From Azoarcus sp. (GTDB lineage Bacteria > Pseudomonadota > Gammaproteobacteria > Burkholderiales > Rhodocyclaceae): a stretch of DNA of 6,023 nucleotides. The notes under the pieces are model-generated. The model made no database searches. It was not told the origin of the DNA and saw only the letters and a list, made by a program, of their open reading frames with translations. Positions 1 through 6,023 of the stretch are shown here, piece after piece. Position 1 is the first letter of the stretch. The number at the start of each line of letters is the position of its first letter. The DNA is taken from assembly GCA_031285365.1 (NCBI GenBank), contig JAITWP010000282.1, positions 1 through 6,023 of the forward strand. Reading direction: 5' to 3'. A program made the position numbers and the translations under genes.

Positions 1-1
1 C

Positions 2-341
2 CTCGACCAGTACGTGTTCCGCCTGAGTAAGCACCTCACCAAGGTGGCGCTGGGCGAGCGCAATATCGTCCGGATTGAGGTGGATCTGCGCGCGGGTCGA
101 GGATGAAACCGTCTCCCCTGGCGGTTGCCGGGTAGAAACACCGGGAGCGCAGATCGATGCCACGATGGAAACGCGCTGGCGGCGCGCGATCGAAAGCCTG
201 GGGCGGGAGCATACTCCGTGGACTCCTTCGAGCGACCGCAGAACGAAAACGCGTCGGGCGAGTGACAAACCGCGGAAAAAAACTCAGGAGCAAGATGCCT
301 CCGCGCCAACGATTCCGGATGCACCGTCAGAGCCTTCATAA
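2..341 (+). pseudogene. fliH: Flagellar assembly protein FliH, C-terminal part, 5' partial and frameshifted
   Basis: FliH is the cytoplasmic stator and regulator of the flagellar export ATPase FliI. It binds FliI and links it to the export gate and C ring. From 93 to 341 the third frame encodes VEDETVSPGGCRVET, then IDATMETRWRRAIESLGRE, which matches the conserved FliH C-terminus (GGC motif followed by a DA(S/T) motif). That frame is closed upstream by a TGA at 24-26. The coding signal before about 93 instead lies in the second frame (from base 2), with strongly GC-biased third positions, and that frame ends at a TGA at 104-106. Joining the frames at the GCGCGCGGG tract (88-96) gives a continuous FliH-like reading (DLRA-VEDET or DLRARVEDET). 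After the usual end near GREHTPW there is an extra tail of about 40 residues rich in Lys, Arg, Pro and Ser. The stop abuts the fliI start. The break may be real or a sequencing error. The FliH identity is firm for the 3' part and inferred for the first 90 bases. Confidence 0.8.
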
Positions 342-1790
342 ATGAAACCTGTAACGACCCGGATGAAGCACACCGAACTTTGGCGAGCATTCATGGAAGA
401 CAGCCGTCGCCTGGTCGATACCGTCAATCCATTCCAGTACGCAGGACGGCTCACCCGGATCAACGGGCTGGTGATGGAGTCCTCCGGACTCAAATTGCCT
501 CTGGGCTCCGGCTGTCAGGTCATGGCCCCCGGTGGCAGTGTCGTTGAAGCCGAGGTCGTCGGCTTCAACGGCGAAAAACTCTTCATGATGCCTACCGACA
601 ATGTGTTCGGCCTCTTTCCCGGCGCGCTGGTGCGGCCCGTGGAAACCACTTACCCCACGCTCATACCGGGCCAGCGCATCAGCCCCCGCCGTCGCTCCTC
701 CGATCGCGCCAAGCACCTGCCGGTCGGCGAAGCCCTGTTGGGCCGGGTCGTCGATGGCGCGGGCCGTCCGCTGGATTCGCTCGGCCCCCTTCAAACCGAA
801 GAAACCCGCTCCCTGCAAGGTCGTCCGATCAACCCGCTCAACCGCTCCGCCATCCGCGACCCGCTCGACGTCGGCATCCGGGCCATCAATGGGCTTCTCA
901 CCGTTGGGCGCGGGCAACGCCTGGGGCTCTTCGCGGGTTCCGGCGTGGGAAAGTCCGTGCTCATCGGCATGATGGCGCGCTATACCGGGGCCGATCTTAT
1001 CGTCGTCGGACTCATCGGCGAGCGGGGCCGCGAGGTCAAGGAGTTCATCGAACAAAACCTGGGCGTGGAGGGACTGAGGCGCTCCGTTGTCGTTGCCGCC
1101 CCGGCGGATACCAGTCCTCTTATGCGCCTACAGGGCGCAGCCTATGCCACAAGTATTGCCGAATATTTCCGCGATCAGGGCAAGCAGGTCTTGCTGGTGA
1201 TGGATTCCCTTACCCGTTACGCGATGGCTCAGCGTGAAATCGCGCTGGCCATTGGCGAACCGCCGGTCACGCGCGGCTACCCACCCTCGGTGTTTGCCCT
1301 GCTGCCCGCACTCGTCGAGCGTGCCGGCAATGGCTCGGAAGGCGGCGGTTCCATCACCGCCTTCTATACCGTGCTCGCGGAAGGCGACGACCAGCAGGAT
1401 CCTATCGCCGACGCTGCGCGCGCCATTCTCGACGGTCACATCGTCCTCAGCCGCGCGCTTGCCGACCAGGGCCACTATCCGGCCATCGACATCGAGCAGT
1501 CGATTTCACGCGCCATGCACGGTCTCATCAGCGAAGGAGAATTTGACCGTGTGCGTCAGTTCAAGCAGCTCTTCTCACGCTACCAGCGTTCGCGCGATCT
1601 CATTGCTGTCGGTGCCTACCAACCCGGCGGCGACCTGTTGCTCGATAATGCCGTTGCCATGTTTCCGCGCCTCGAAGCCTATCTGCAACAGCGCATTGAG
1701 GAGCGTGAAGACTATATCGGTGCACGCGAAAAACTCGATGAACTCTTTGCAACGGAGTCGCTGAATATAAACAGTCTTCCTGTGAACTGA
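342..1790 (+). CDS. fliI: Flagellum-specific ATP synthase / export ATPase FliI
   Basis: FliI is the cytoplasmic ATPase of the flagellar type III export apparatus. It forms a hexamer with FliH and FliJ below the export gate and helps unload substrates. The 482-residue product has the full length of the family. Residues about 25-100 form the N-terminal beta-barrel domain (FQYAGRLTRINGLVMESSG). The Walker A loop is GSGVGKS at 199-205. The GERGREV motif at 226-232 places Glu227 exactly 23 residues after Lys204, as for the catalytic K188/E211 pair of the E. coli enzyme. Walker B is LLVMDSLTRYA with Asp288, and the PIADAARAILDGHIVLSR segment ends at Arg371. TDNVFGLFPG near residue 85 and the overall pattern fit flagellar FliI better than F1 beta subunits or Rho. 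The start at 342 follows the fliH TAA with no gap and only a weak GAG-like Shine-Dalgarno, which suggests translational coupling; Met8 at 363 is an alternative start. No fliJ follows. No lesions were seen. Confidence 0.97.
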   Translation: MKPVTTRMKHTELWRAFMEDSRRLVDTVNPFQYAGRLTRINGLVMESSGLKLPLGSGCQVMAPGGSVVEAEVVGFNGEKLFMMPTDNVFGLFPGALVRPVETTYPTLIPGQRISPRRRSSDRAKHLPVGEALLGRVVDGAGRPLDSLGPLQTEETRSLQGRPINPLNRSAIRDPLDVGIRAINGLLTVGRGQRLGLFAGSGVGKSVLIGMMARYTGADLIVVGLIGERGREVKEFIEQNLGVEGLRRSVVVAAPADTSPLMRLQGAAYATSIAEYFRDQGKQVLLVMDSLTRYAMAQREIALAIGEPPVTRGYPPSVFALLPALVERAGNGSEGGGSITAFYTVLAEGDDQQDPIADAARAILDGHIVLSRALADQGHYPAIDIEQSISRAMHGLISEGEFDRVRQFKQLFSRYQRSRDLIAVGAYQPGGDLLLDNAVAMFPRLEAYLQQRIEEREDYIGAREKLDELFATESLNINSLPVN

Positions 1791-1865
1791 CGGATTGTTC
1801 CAGCCCTGTTACTGGTTCTTGTTGGGGGATATGCTAGACTTCAGCAGGTTCATGAGGAAAAATGT
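1791..1865 (+). promoter_or_regulatory. Intergenic gap with a weak candidate promoter for the acyltransferase operon
   Basis: This 75-base gap separates the end of the flagellar genes from the next group. A TATGCT hexamer at 1830-1835 could be a sigma-70 -10 element (four of six consensus bases), but no good -35 lies 16-18 bases upstream. A short CCAG/CTGG pairing (1801 region to about 1814) is too weak to call a terminator, and no T-run follows it. A promoter here is inferred mainly from the change in function and base composition, so read-through from fliI is also possible. Confidence 0.25.
1854..1859 (+). promoter_or_regulatory. Ribosome binding site deciding the acyltransferase start
   Basis: GAGGAA lies six bases upstream of the ATG at 1866. 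An ATG at 1862 in another frame is only two bases from this site and opens only a very short reading frame, so 1866 is the start. Confidence 0.75.
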
Positions 1866-3707
1866 ATGAAAGGCGTTCCAAAGGAAAAACGGATTTTTAA
1901 GCTGAATCCTTCGGAATTGCCATTTTTTTTACGCAATCCGTTATCGCGCTGGTTTGTGGAACGCGCATTCTCTTTGGATAAATTAGAGGGTATTTACTGG
2001 GATGGAAAGGCCTGTCACCATGGCGAGACTTTTTGTCAATCAGTCTTGAATGGCATAGGGGTAACTTGTAAGATTTCAGGGAGCGAAATCTCGAAAATCC
2101 CCACTGAAGATCCCGTCGTGGTCGTGGCGAATCATCCGTTCGGTGGTATAGAAGGAGTTGCTCTGGGTGCGTTTTTGAAGACGATTCGTCCGGATGTCAA
2201 AATCATGGCGAATTATATTCTGGGGCGTATTCCTGAAATGAGGGATATATTCATTTTTGTGGATCCTTTTGGAAATGCAGATTCTGTAAAGAAAAATGTC
2301 CGTCCTCTAGTGCAATGCATGAAATGGTTGCAGGGTGATAAAGGTATGCTCGGGGTTTTTCCGTCCGGAGAAGTTTCCAGTATTGATTTGAAGACAAGGA
2401 CGGTACGTGATCCCGCATGGAGCCTTACAGTAGCGAAGATGGTTCGAAAGGCGAAAGCAACCGTATTGCCAATTTATTTCGGTGGGCATAATGGCTTTGG
2501 GTTCCAGATGATGGGATTGATTCATCCCATGCTTCGTACCGCACTGTTACCCCGGATGTTGGAAAAACAACGAAATAGTACTCTGGATTTACGCGTGGGA
2601 TCGCCGTTATCGTGGAAGGAACTGGAAAGGTATAAGACCGATGAGGAGCTTATAAACTACCTTCGTCTTCGAACATATGCGCTGGAAGGACGTGTGGATT
2701 CGGAGAATAAGGGCAGGCGCCGTTTCTCTATTCCATTTTTGTGCGGTAAAAAGAAAAAATCTGTTTTTCGCCAAGATCCGATAGTTGATCCTGTCGATCC
2801 AGATATTATTGCGGCTGAAATTGCTGAGTTGCCTGAAGGCGAAAAATTGCTTTCGAGCGGAAATATGGATGTCTACATGGCTCCGTCAGCGTTGCTTCCA
2901 AATGTGCTTCGCGAAATAGGGCGATTACGTGAATACACGTTCCGTAATGTAGACGAAGGGACAGGACGCCCCATTGATTTGGATATGTTTGATCAACACT
3001 ATTATCACCTGTTTACCTGGAATCGTGAAAAAAAAGAAATAGTAGGGGCGTACCGGTTGGGTTTGGCGGATCAGATTATCAAGAAGTACGGTGTCGAGGG
3101 ATTGTATACGCACACGTTATTCAGATTCAATCATCGTCTTATTGAGCAGTTGCAGCCATGCGTGGAAATGGGTCGCTCATTCGTGCGTCCAGAATATCAG
3201 CGCTCTTTTTCCTCATTACTGTTGTTATGGAAAGGAATAGGATGCTTTATCGCTCGTAATTCGCATTACACGACACTCTTCGGCCCTGTCAGCATTTCCA
3301 ATGAATATCGTGATCATTCACGCCAATTAATTTTACGATCACTTTCGCTTTCAAATTTCGCAAACGATTTGGCGCACTTGGTCAAGCCGCGAAATCCACC
3401 TAAATGCAAAATCAAGGCGGAATGGAATCTGGATACCTTTAATCCTTATATCAGCGATGTGGATAATGTGTCGGCAATCGTGCAGGATATTGAAGACGAC
3501 AAAAAAGGCATTCCAATTTTGTTGCGGCAGTATTTGAAATTAGGGGGTCGTTTGCTTGCCTTCAGTTTGGATGAGGGGTTCAGTTCTGTGGTGGATGGCT
3601 TGATTGCGATCGACTTACGTAATACCGACACCCGTACTCGTATAAAATATATGGGCGAAGAAGCTGCCGCAGCATTTTGCAAATATCATGGGCTACAGGA
3701 GTCATGA
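1866..3707 (+). CDS. Bifunctional acyltransferase, OlsF-like (N-terminal LPLAT domain, C-terminal GNAT/OlsB-like domain)
   Basis: The 613-residue product joins two acyltransferase domains. Residues about 65-275 resemble the lysophospholipid (1-acylglycerol-3-phosphate) acyltransferase fold: the active-site block NHPFGGIEG at 89-97 with His90, the FPSGEVSS block at 165-172, and VLPIYF around 200-205. A basic linker at about 283-300 follows. Residues about 310-610 resemble OlsB/COG3176 GNAT proteins: VEMGRSFVRPEYQ at 433-445, LFGPVSIS at 471-478, and the C-terminal IPILLRQYLKLGGR block. In characterised OlsF proteins of this architecture the C-terminal domain N-acylates ornithine with a 3-hydroxyacyl group and the N-terminal domain adds the second acyl chain, giving ornithine lipid; here that activity is inferred. 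No signal peptide or clear membrane span is visible, so it likely acts at the cytoplasmic membrane face. Base composition is far more AT-rich than fliI. The stop overlaps the xpaC ribosome binding site. Another amino acid or acceptor is possible as substrate. Confidence 0.85.
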   Translation: MKGVPKEKRIFKLNPSELPFFLRNPLSRWFVERAFSLDKLEGIYWDGKACHHGETFCQSVLNGIGVTCKISGSEISKIPTEDPVVVVANHPFGGIEGVALGAFLKTIRPDVKIMANYILGRIPEMRDIFIFVDPFGNADSVKKNVRPLVQCMKWLQGDKGMLGVFPSGEVSSIDLKTRTVRDPAWSLTVAKMVRKAKATVLPIYFGGHNGFGFQMMGLIHPMLRTALLPRMLEKQRNSTLDLRVGSPLSWKELERYKTDEELINYLRLRTYALEGRVDSENKGRRRFSIPFLCGKKKKSVFRQDPIVDPVDPDIIAAEIAELPEGEKLLSSGNMDVYMAPSALLPNVLREIGRLREYTFRNVDEGTGRPIDLDMFDQHYYHLFTWNREKKEIVGAYRLGLADQIIKKYGVEGLYTHTLFRFNHRLIEQLQPCVEMGRSFVRPEYQRSFSSLLLLWKGIGCFIARNSHYTTLFGPVSISNEYRDHSRQLILRSLSLSNFANDLAHLVKPRNPPKCKIKAEWNLDTFNPYISDVDNVSAIVQDIEDDKKGIPILLRQYLKLGGRLLAFSLDEGFSSVVDGLIAIDLRNTDTRTRIKYMGEEAAAAFCKYHGLQES

Positions 3708-3713
3708 GGAGAG
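3707..3713 (+). promoter_or_regulatory. Ribosome binding site deciding the xpaC start
   Basis: AGGAGAG lies seven bases before the ATG at 3721, and its first base is the last base of the acyltransferase stop codon TGA (3705-3707). It selects 3721 over the in-frame upstream ATG at 3688, which would lie inside the preceding gene. The arrangement suggests that the two genes are translationally linked. Confidence 0.8.
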
Positions 3714-3720
3714 TATAATC

Positions 3721-4848
3721 ATGAAAATCAAAAACTTGCGTTACCGACAACCTTCCTCCTCACTCTCACTCTCAATTCTCTTGGTCAGCTGTGGCGTGTT
3801 CCTGTGTCTCGTGTTTGGCACGATGTACACTTTTTCGTGGTTTGCAGAGAGTTTTTTTTCAATCGGAGAGACGATATCTCGTCTTTCCCTCCAGTTTCTG
3901 GCTTTGTCCGCCCTAATGTCCTGCCTGGGTGTCTGGGGCTGTTTCGTCTACGATAAGTACCGAAAACTCTCCAAGGCCGTCATGTCCAGACCCGAAACTG
4001 CCACAGTCACGCAAATTTCCGAGGAACTGGGGCGCACTCCTTCCGAGGTTCTTGCCGATTTGAGCAACACACTCAATGGCCGTTACTGGAGCGGTTATGG
4101 CGTAACAGACTCCACTTTTGTTCTCGTGGATGGCACAAAAAATACCGGGACGGTTCTTGTAGATTCTGGTTTTTCCTTCCGCGAGGCTACACGCCTTTCA
4201 CGGTGGTGTTTCGGTTTCTTCGCGGTAATCTGGCTTCTTTACTTGATCCGGCCCGGTTTTGATTCCTGGCAGGATTTTGCCATCGCCGGAGTCATTTCCC
4301 TGTTGGCCTTCCTGATCGGTACGGCCCTCTTCTCCAAGAGGATTGTAGTCAGTCAGCACGAAGCCAGGGTGCAGGAGTTCAAACCAGAGGCTGTGAAGAC
4401 CGGGGTAGAAGAGGCGGATGATCTGCTCAGGGAAGGTTTTTTCCGGTTTGGTCAGCTTGCCGATCTGGACAAGACCATAGGCAACGAGAAACTTGCGGGA
4501 ATCACCCGGGAGTTGCAGGAGATTACCGGGCAAATCTTCGACTACGTGAAGAAGCAACCTGAAAAAGCGAAAAGAATCAGGCAATTCGTCGCGTACTATC
4601 TCCCTACTACCATCAAATTGCTCCGCAATTATGAGGATCTGAACCGCCAACCGGTCAAGGGAGACAACATCAAGGAATCCATGCTGAGAATCGAAGGAAT
4701 CATGGACGGGATACTATCTACCTTCCGTCAGCATCTGGACGATCTGTATCGGGACAAGAACATCGATATTTCCGCCGATATTGCGGTGATGGAAAACATG
4801 ATCAATCAGGACGACGTTTTATCCGGCAAAAAGGAGATCAAGCAATGA
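3721..4848 (+). CDS. xpaC: XpaC-family membrane protein (5-bromo-4-chloroindolyl phosphate hydrolysis family)
   Basis: The product is 375 residues from the chosen start. Hydrophobic spans at about 15-37 and 53-76 form an N-terminal hairpin, and two more at about 161-178 and 186-204 form a second one. Between them, residues about 85-135 (VTQISEELGRTPSEVLADL, then a short strand-like end at STFVLVDG) look like a small winged-helix domain. Residues about 240-365 carry the XpaC family signature: FDYVKKQPEKAKRIRQF followed by YYLPTT at 292-297 and LLRNYEDL, then a helical end (IDISADIAVMENMI). XpaC was named for a Bacillus phenotype of indolyl phosphate hydrolysis; no catalytic motif is visible and its biochemical role is not established. 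It is commonly found next to telA, as here: its TGA overlaps the telA ATG. The preceding acyltransferase ends 13 bases before its start. The role inferred from context is in envelope or membrane stress tolerance. The four-span, winged-helix layout is longer than minimal XpaC proteins. Confidence 0.88.
   Translation: MKIKNLRYRQPSSSLSLSILLVSCGVFLCLVFGTMYTFSWFAESFFSIGETISRLSLQFLALSALMSCLGVWGCFVYDKYRKLSKAVMSRPETATVTQISEELGRTPSEVLADLSNTLNGRYWSGYGVTDSTFVLVDGTKNTGTVLVDSGFSFREATRLSRWCFGFFAVIWLLYLIRPGFDSWQDFAIAGVISLLAFLIGTALFSKRIVVSQHEARVQEFKPEAVKTGVEEADDLLREGFFRFGQLADLDKTIGNEKLAGITRELQEITGQIFDYVKKQPEKAKRIRQFVAYYLPTTIKLLRNYEDLNRQPVKGDNIKESMLRIEGIMDGILSTFRQHLDDLYRDKNIDISADIAVMENMINQDDVLSGKKEIKQ
4831..4836 (+). 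promoter_or_regulatory. Ribosome binding site of telA
   Basis: AAGGAG lies inside the 3' end of xpaC, eight bases before the telA ATG at 4845. Together with the ATGA stop/start overlap it marks translational coupling and fixes the telA start. Confidence 0.8.
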
Positions 4849-6023
4849 GTTCCAATGAAACCACCACACCAAAGCTGATTCTGGACGGTTTTTCCGAGCT
4901 GGAAGACCTGACTGCCCCCGCTTTGACCTTGGCGCCGGAAAGCGTTGATGTTGCAGGCACTGAAGTTGCCATCGTGGAAGAGTTGAAACCCCTTGACTTG
5001 GAAGGAAGCCTGACCGAGGAAGAAAAAACCGCTGTCCGCAGTTTTGCCACCCAAATTGACATTACCAACTCTACCCAGATGCTCCAATACGGCGTTGCGG
5101 CCCAGAAAAAAATGCTGGGATTTTCGGAGAGCGCCCTGGCCAATGTCCGCACCAAGGATATGGACGAGGTAGGCGGCATGATTACCGGCCTTGTCTCTCA
5201 ATTACAGGGTTTCAGCGTGAACGAAGAGCCCAGGGGGTTTTTCGGGCTTTTCAAGAAAAACGTCAACAAACTTCAGCAGTTCAAGACCAAGTACGACACT
5301 GTGGAGAAGAATGTCGACAAAATTGTGGGTTCACTTGAAAACCATAAAATGGTGCTCCTCAAGGATGTAGCCATGCTGGACAAGATGTATGAAATGAACT
5401 TGTCCTATTACAAGGAACTGACCATGTATATCCTGGCCGGCCGGGAAAAACTGGCGAATGTTCTTGATGCAGAGCTTCCCGCCTTGCAGGAAAAGGCCAG
5501 AAATACAGGCAGACCGGAGGACGCCCAGGCGGCCAATGACTTGAGCGAAAGATGCAACCGTTTTGACAAAAAACTCCACGACCTCGAACTGACCAGAAAC
5601 ATCTGTATCCAGATGGCACCGCAGATTCGGCTCGTTCAGGCAAACGACAGTGTCATGATAGAGAAAATCCAGTCCTCTATCGTAAATACTATTCCCTTGT
5701 GGAAAAACCAGATGGTATTGGCCCTGGGTTTGGCGCATTCAGCCCAGGCCATCCAGGCTCAGCGGGCCGTGACAGACATCACCAACGAACTTTTGCGGAA
5801 AAACGCAGATACCCTGAAAACCAGCAGCATCGAGGCTGCAAAGGAATCGGAGCGCGCCATTGTGGATATCGAAACCCTCAAATATACCAATCAGTCGCTC
5901 ATCGAAACTCTGGACGAGGTTCTTCACATCCAGCAGGACGGCCGGGACAAACGCCGTGCCGCGGAGCACGAACTGGCCAAGATCGAGACAGAGCTCAAGG
6001 CGAAGCTGCTCGAAGTCAGGGAT
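4845..6023 (+). CDS. telA: Toxic anion resistance protein TelA, 3' partial
   Basis: The frame is open from 4845 to the window edge (393 codons, no stop reached). The length already matches typical TelA proteins of about 380-400 residues, so only the last few codons should be missing. After a variable acidic N-terminus (1-60) come family hallmarks: GFFGLFKK at 131-138, a long helical stretch including YDTVEKNVDKIV and ENHKMVLLKDVAMLDKMYE, YYKELTMYILAG at 188-199, and SIVNTIPLWKNQMVLALGL at 278-296, followed by a charged coiled-coil-like C-terminus. There is no signal peptide or membrane span, so it is probably cytoplasmic and may work with the membrane protein XpaC. TelA/KlaA proteins were first linked to tellurite resistance on plasmid RK2, and a Listeria TelA contributes to resistance to nisin and other cell-wall-active drugs; the molecular function is unknown. 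It overlaps xpaC by four bases. Confidence 0.93.
   Translation, partial: MSSNETTTPKLILDGFSELEDLTAPALTLAPESVDVAGTEVAIVEELKPLDLEGSLTEEEKTAVRSFATQIDITNSTQMLQYGVAAQKKMLGFSESALANVRTKDMDEVGGMITGLVSQLQGFSVNEEPRGFFGLFKKNVNKLQQFKTKYDTVEKNVDKIVGSLENHKMVLLKDVAMLDKMYEMNLSYYKELTMYILAGREKLANVLDAELPALQEKARNTGRPEDAQAANDLSERCNRFDKKLHDLELTRNICIQMAPQIRLVQANDSVMIEKIQSSIVNTIPLWKNQMVLALGLAHSAQAIQAQRAVTDITNELLRKNADTLKTSSIEAAKESERAIVDIETLKYTNQSLIETLDEVLHIQQDGRDKRRAAEHELAKIETELKAKLLEVRD

Noticed and set aside
336..1055. Long minus-strand open frame of 239 codons opposite fliI
   Set aside because: It is antisense to an intact, motif-rich fliI in GC-rich DNA, where long shadow frames are expected, and its product has no recognisable domain.
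1234..1764. Plus-strand open frame in another phase within fliI
   Set aside because: The Ser/Pro/Arg-rich product is a typical out-of-frame translation of a GC-rich gene and fully overlaps conserved FliI sequence.
1798..1830. Possible rho-independent terminator after fliI
   Set aside because: Only a four-base CCAG/CTGG pairing is present, with no T-run after it.
1923..1930. Run of eight T near the start of the acyltransferase gene (a similar run is at about 3852-3859 in xpaC)
   Set aside because: These were considered as phase-variation tracts, but both genes are in frame, the runs are short, and they encode ordinary Phe-containing segments.
3688..3720. Upstream in-frame ATG extending xpaC by 11 codons
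   Set aside because: It lies inside the acyltransferase gene and has no suitable Shine-Dalgarno, whereas AGGAGAG sits at ideal distance from the ATG at 3721.
4198..4650. Minus-strand 150-codon open frame opposite xpaC
   Set aside because: It is antisense to conserved XpaC motifs including YYLPTT, with no family resemblance or ribosome binding site noted.

Overview
The window looks like part of a chromosome from a flagellated proteobacterium. The FliH tail (GGCRVET, then IDATMETRW) and the FliI sequence are of the beta/gammaproteobacterial kind. That placement is an inference from motifs, not a database match. All supported genes lie on the + strand.

Region 1 (1-1790) is GC-rich and flagellar. 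It holds the C-terminal part of fliH, whose reading frame is broken by an apparent one-base frameshift (or a lost GC dinucleotide) near 88-96, followed directly (TAA|ATG) by an intact fliI, the flagellar export ATPase. No fliJ follows, although fliI is usually followed by it.

Region 2 (1791-3707) begins with a 75-base gap and then a much more AT-rich gene. It encodes a two-domain acyltransferase: an N-terminal lysophospholipid-acyltransferase-like domain and a C-terminal OlsB-like GNAT domain. This is the architecture of OlsF, the bifunctional ornithine-lipid synthase.

Region 3 (3708-6023) has intermediate GC and carries a tightly packed xpaC-telA pair. The XpaC-family protein has four predicted membrane segments, a cytoplasmic domain resembling a winged helix, and a C-terminal XpaC domain. 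Its stop codon overlaps the telA start (ATGA). telA, of the toxic-anion-resistance family, runs off the right edge with nearly all of its expected length present.

The acyltransferase stop codon overlaps the xpaC ribosome binding site, so acyltransferase, xpaC and telA are probably co-transcribed as a three-gene envelope/membrane unit. This unit sits immediately after the end of a flagellar operon. The composition changes at about 1790 and 3710 suggest the flagellar part and the envelope part have different histories. No RNA genes, CRISPR arrays, insertion sequences or convincing terminators were seen.
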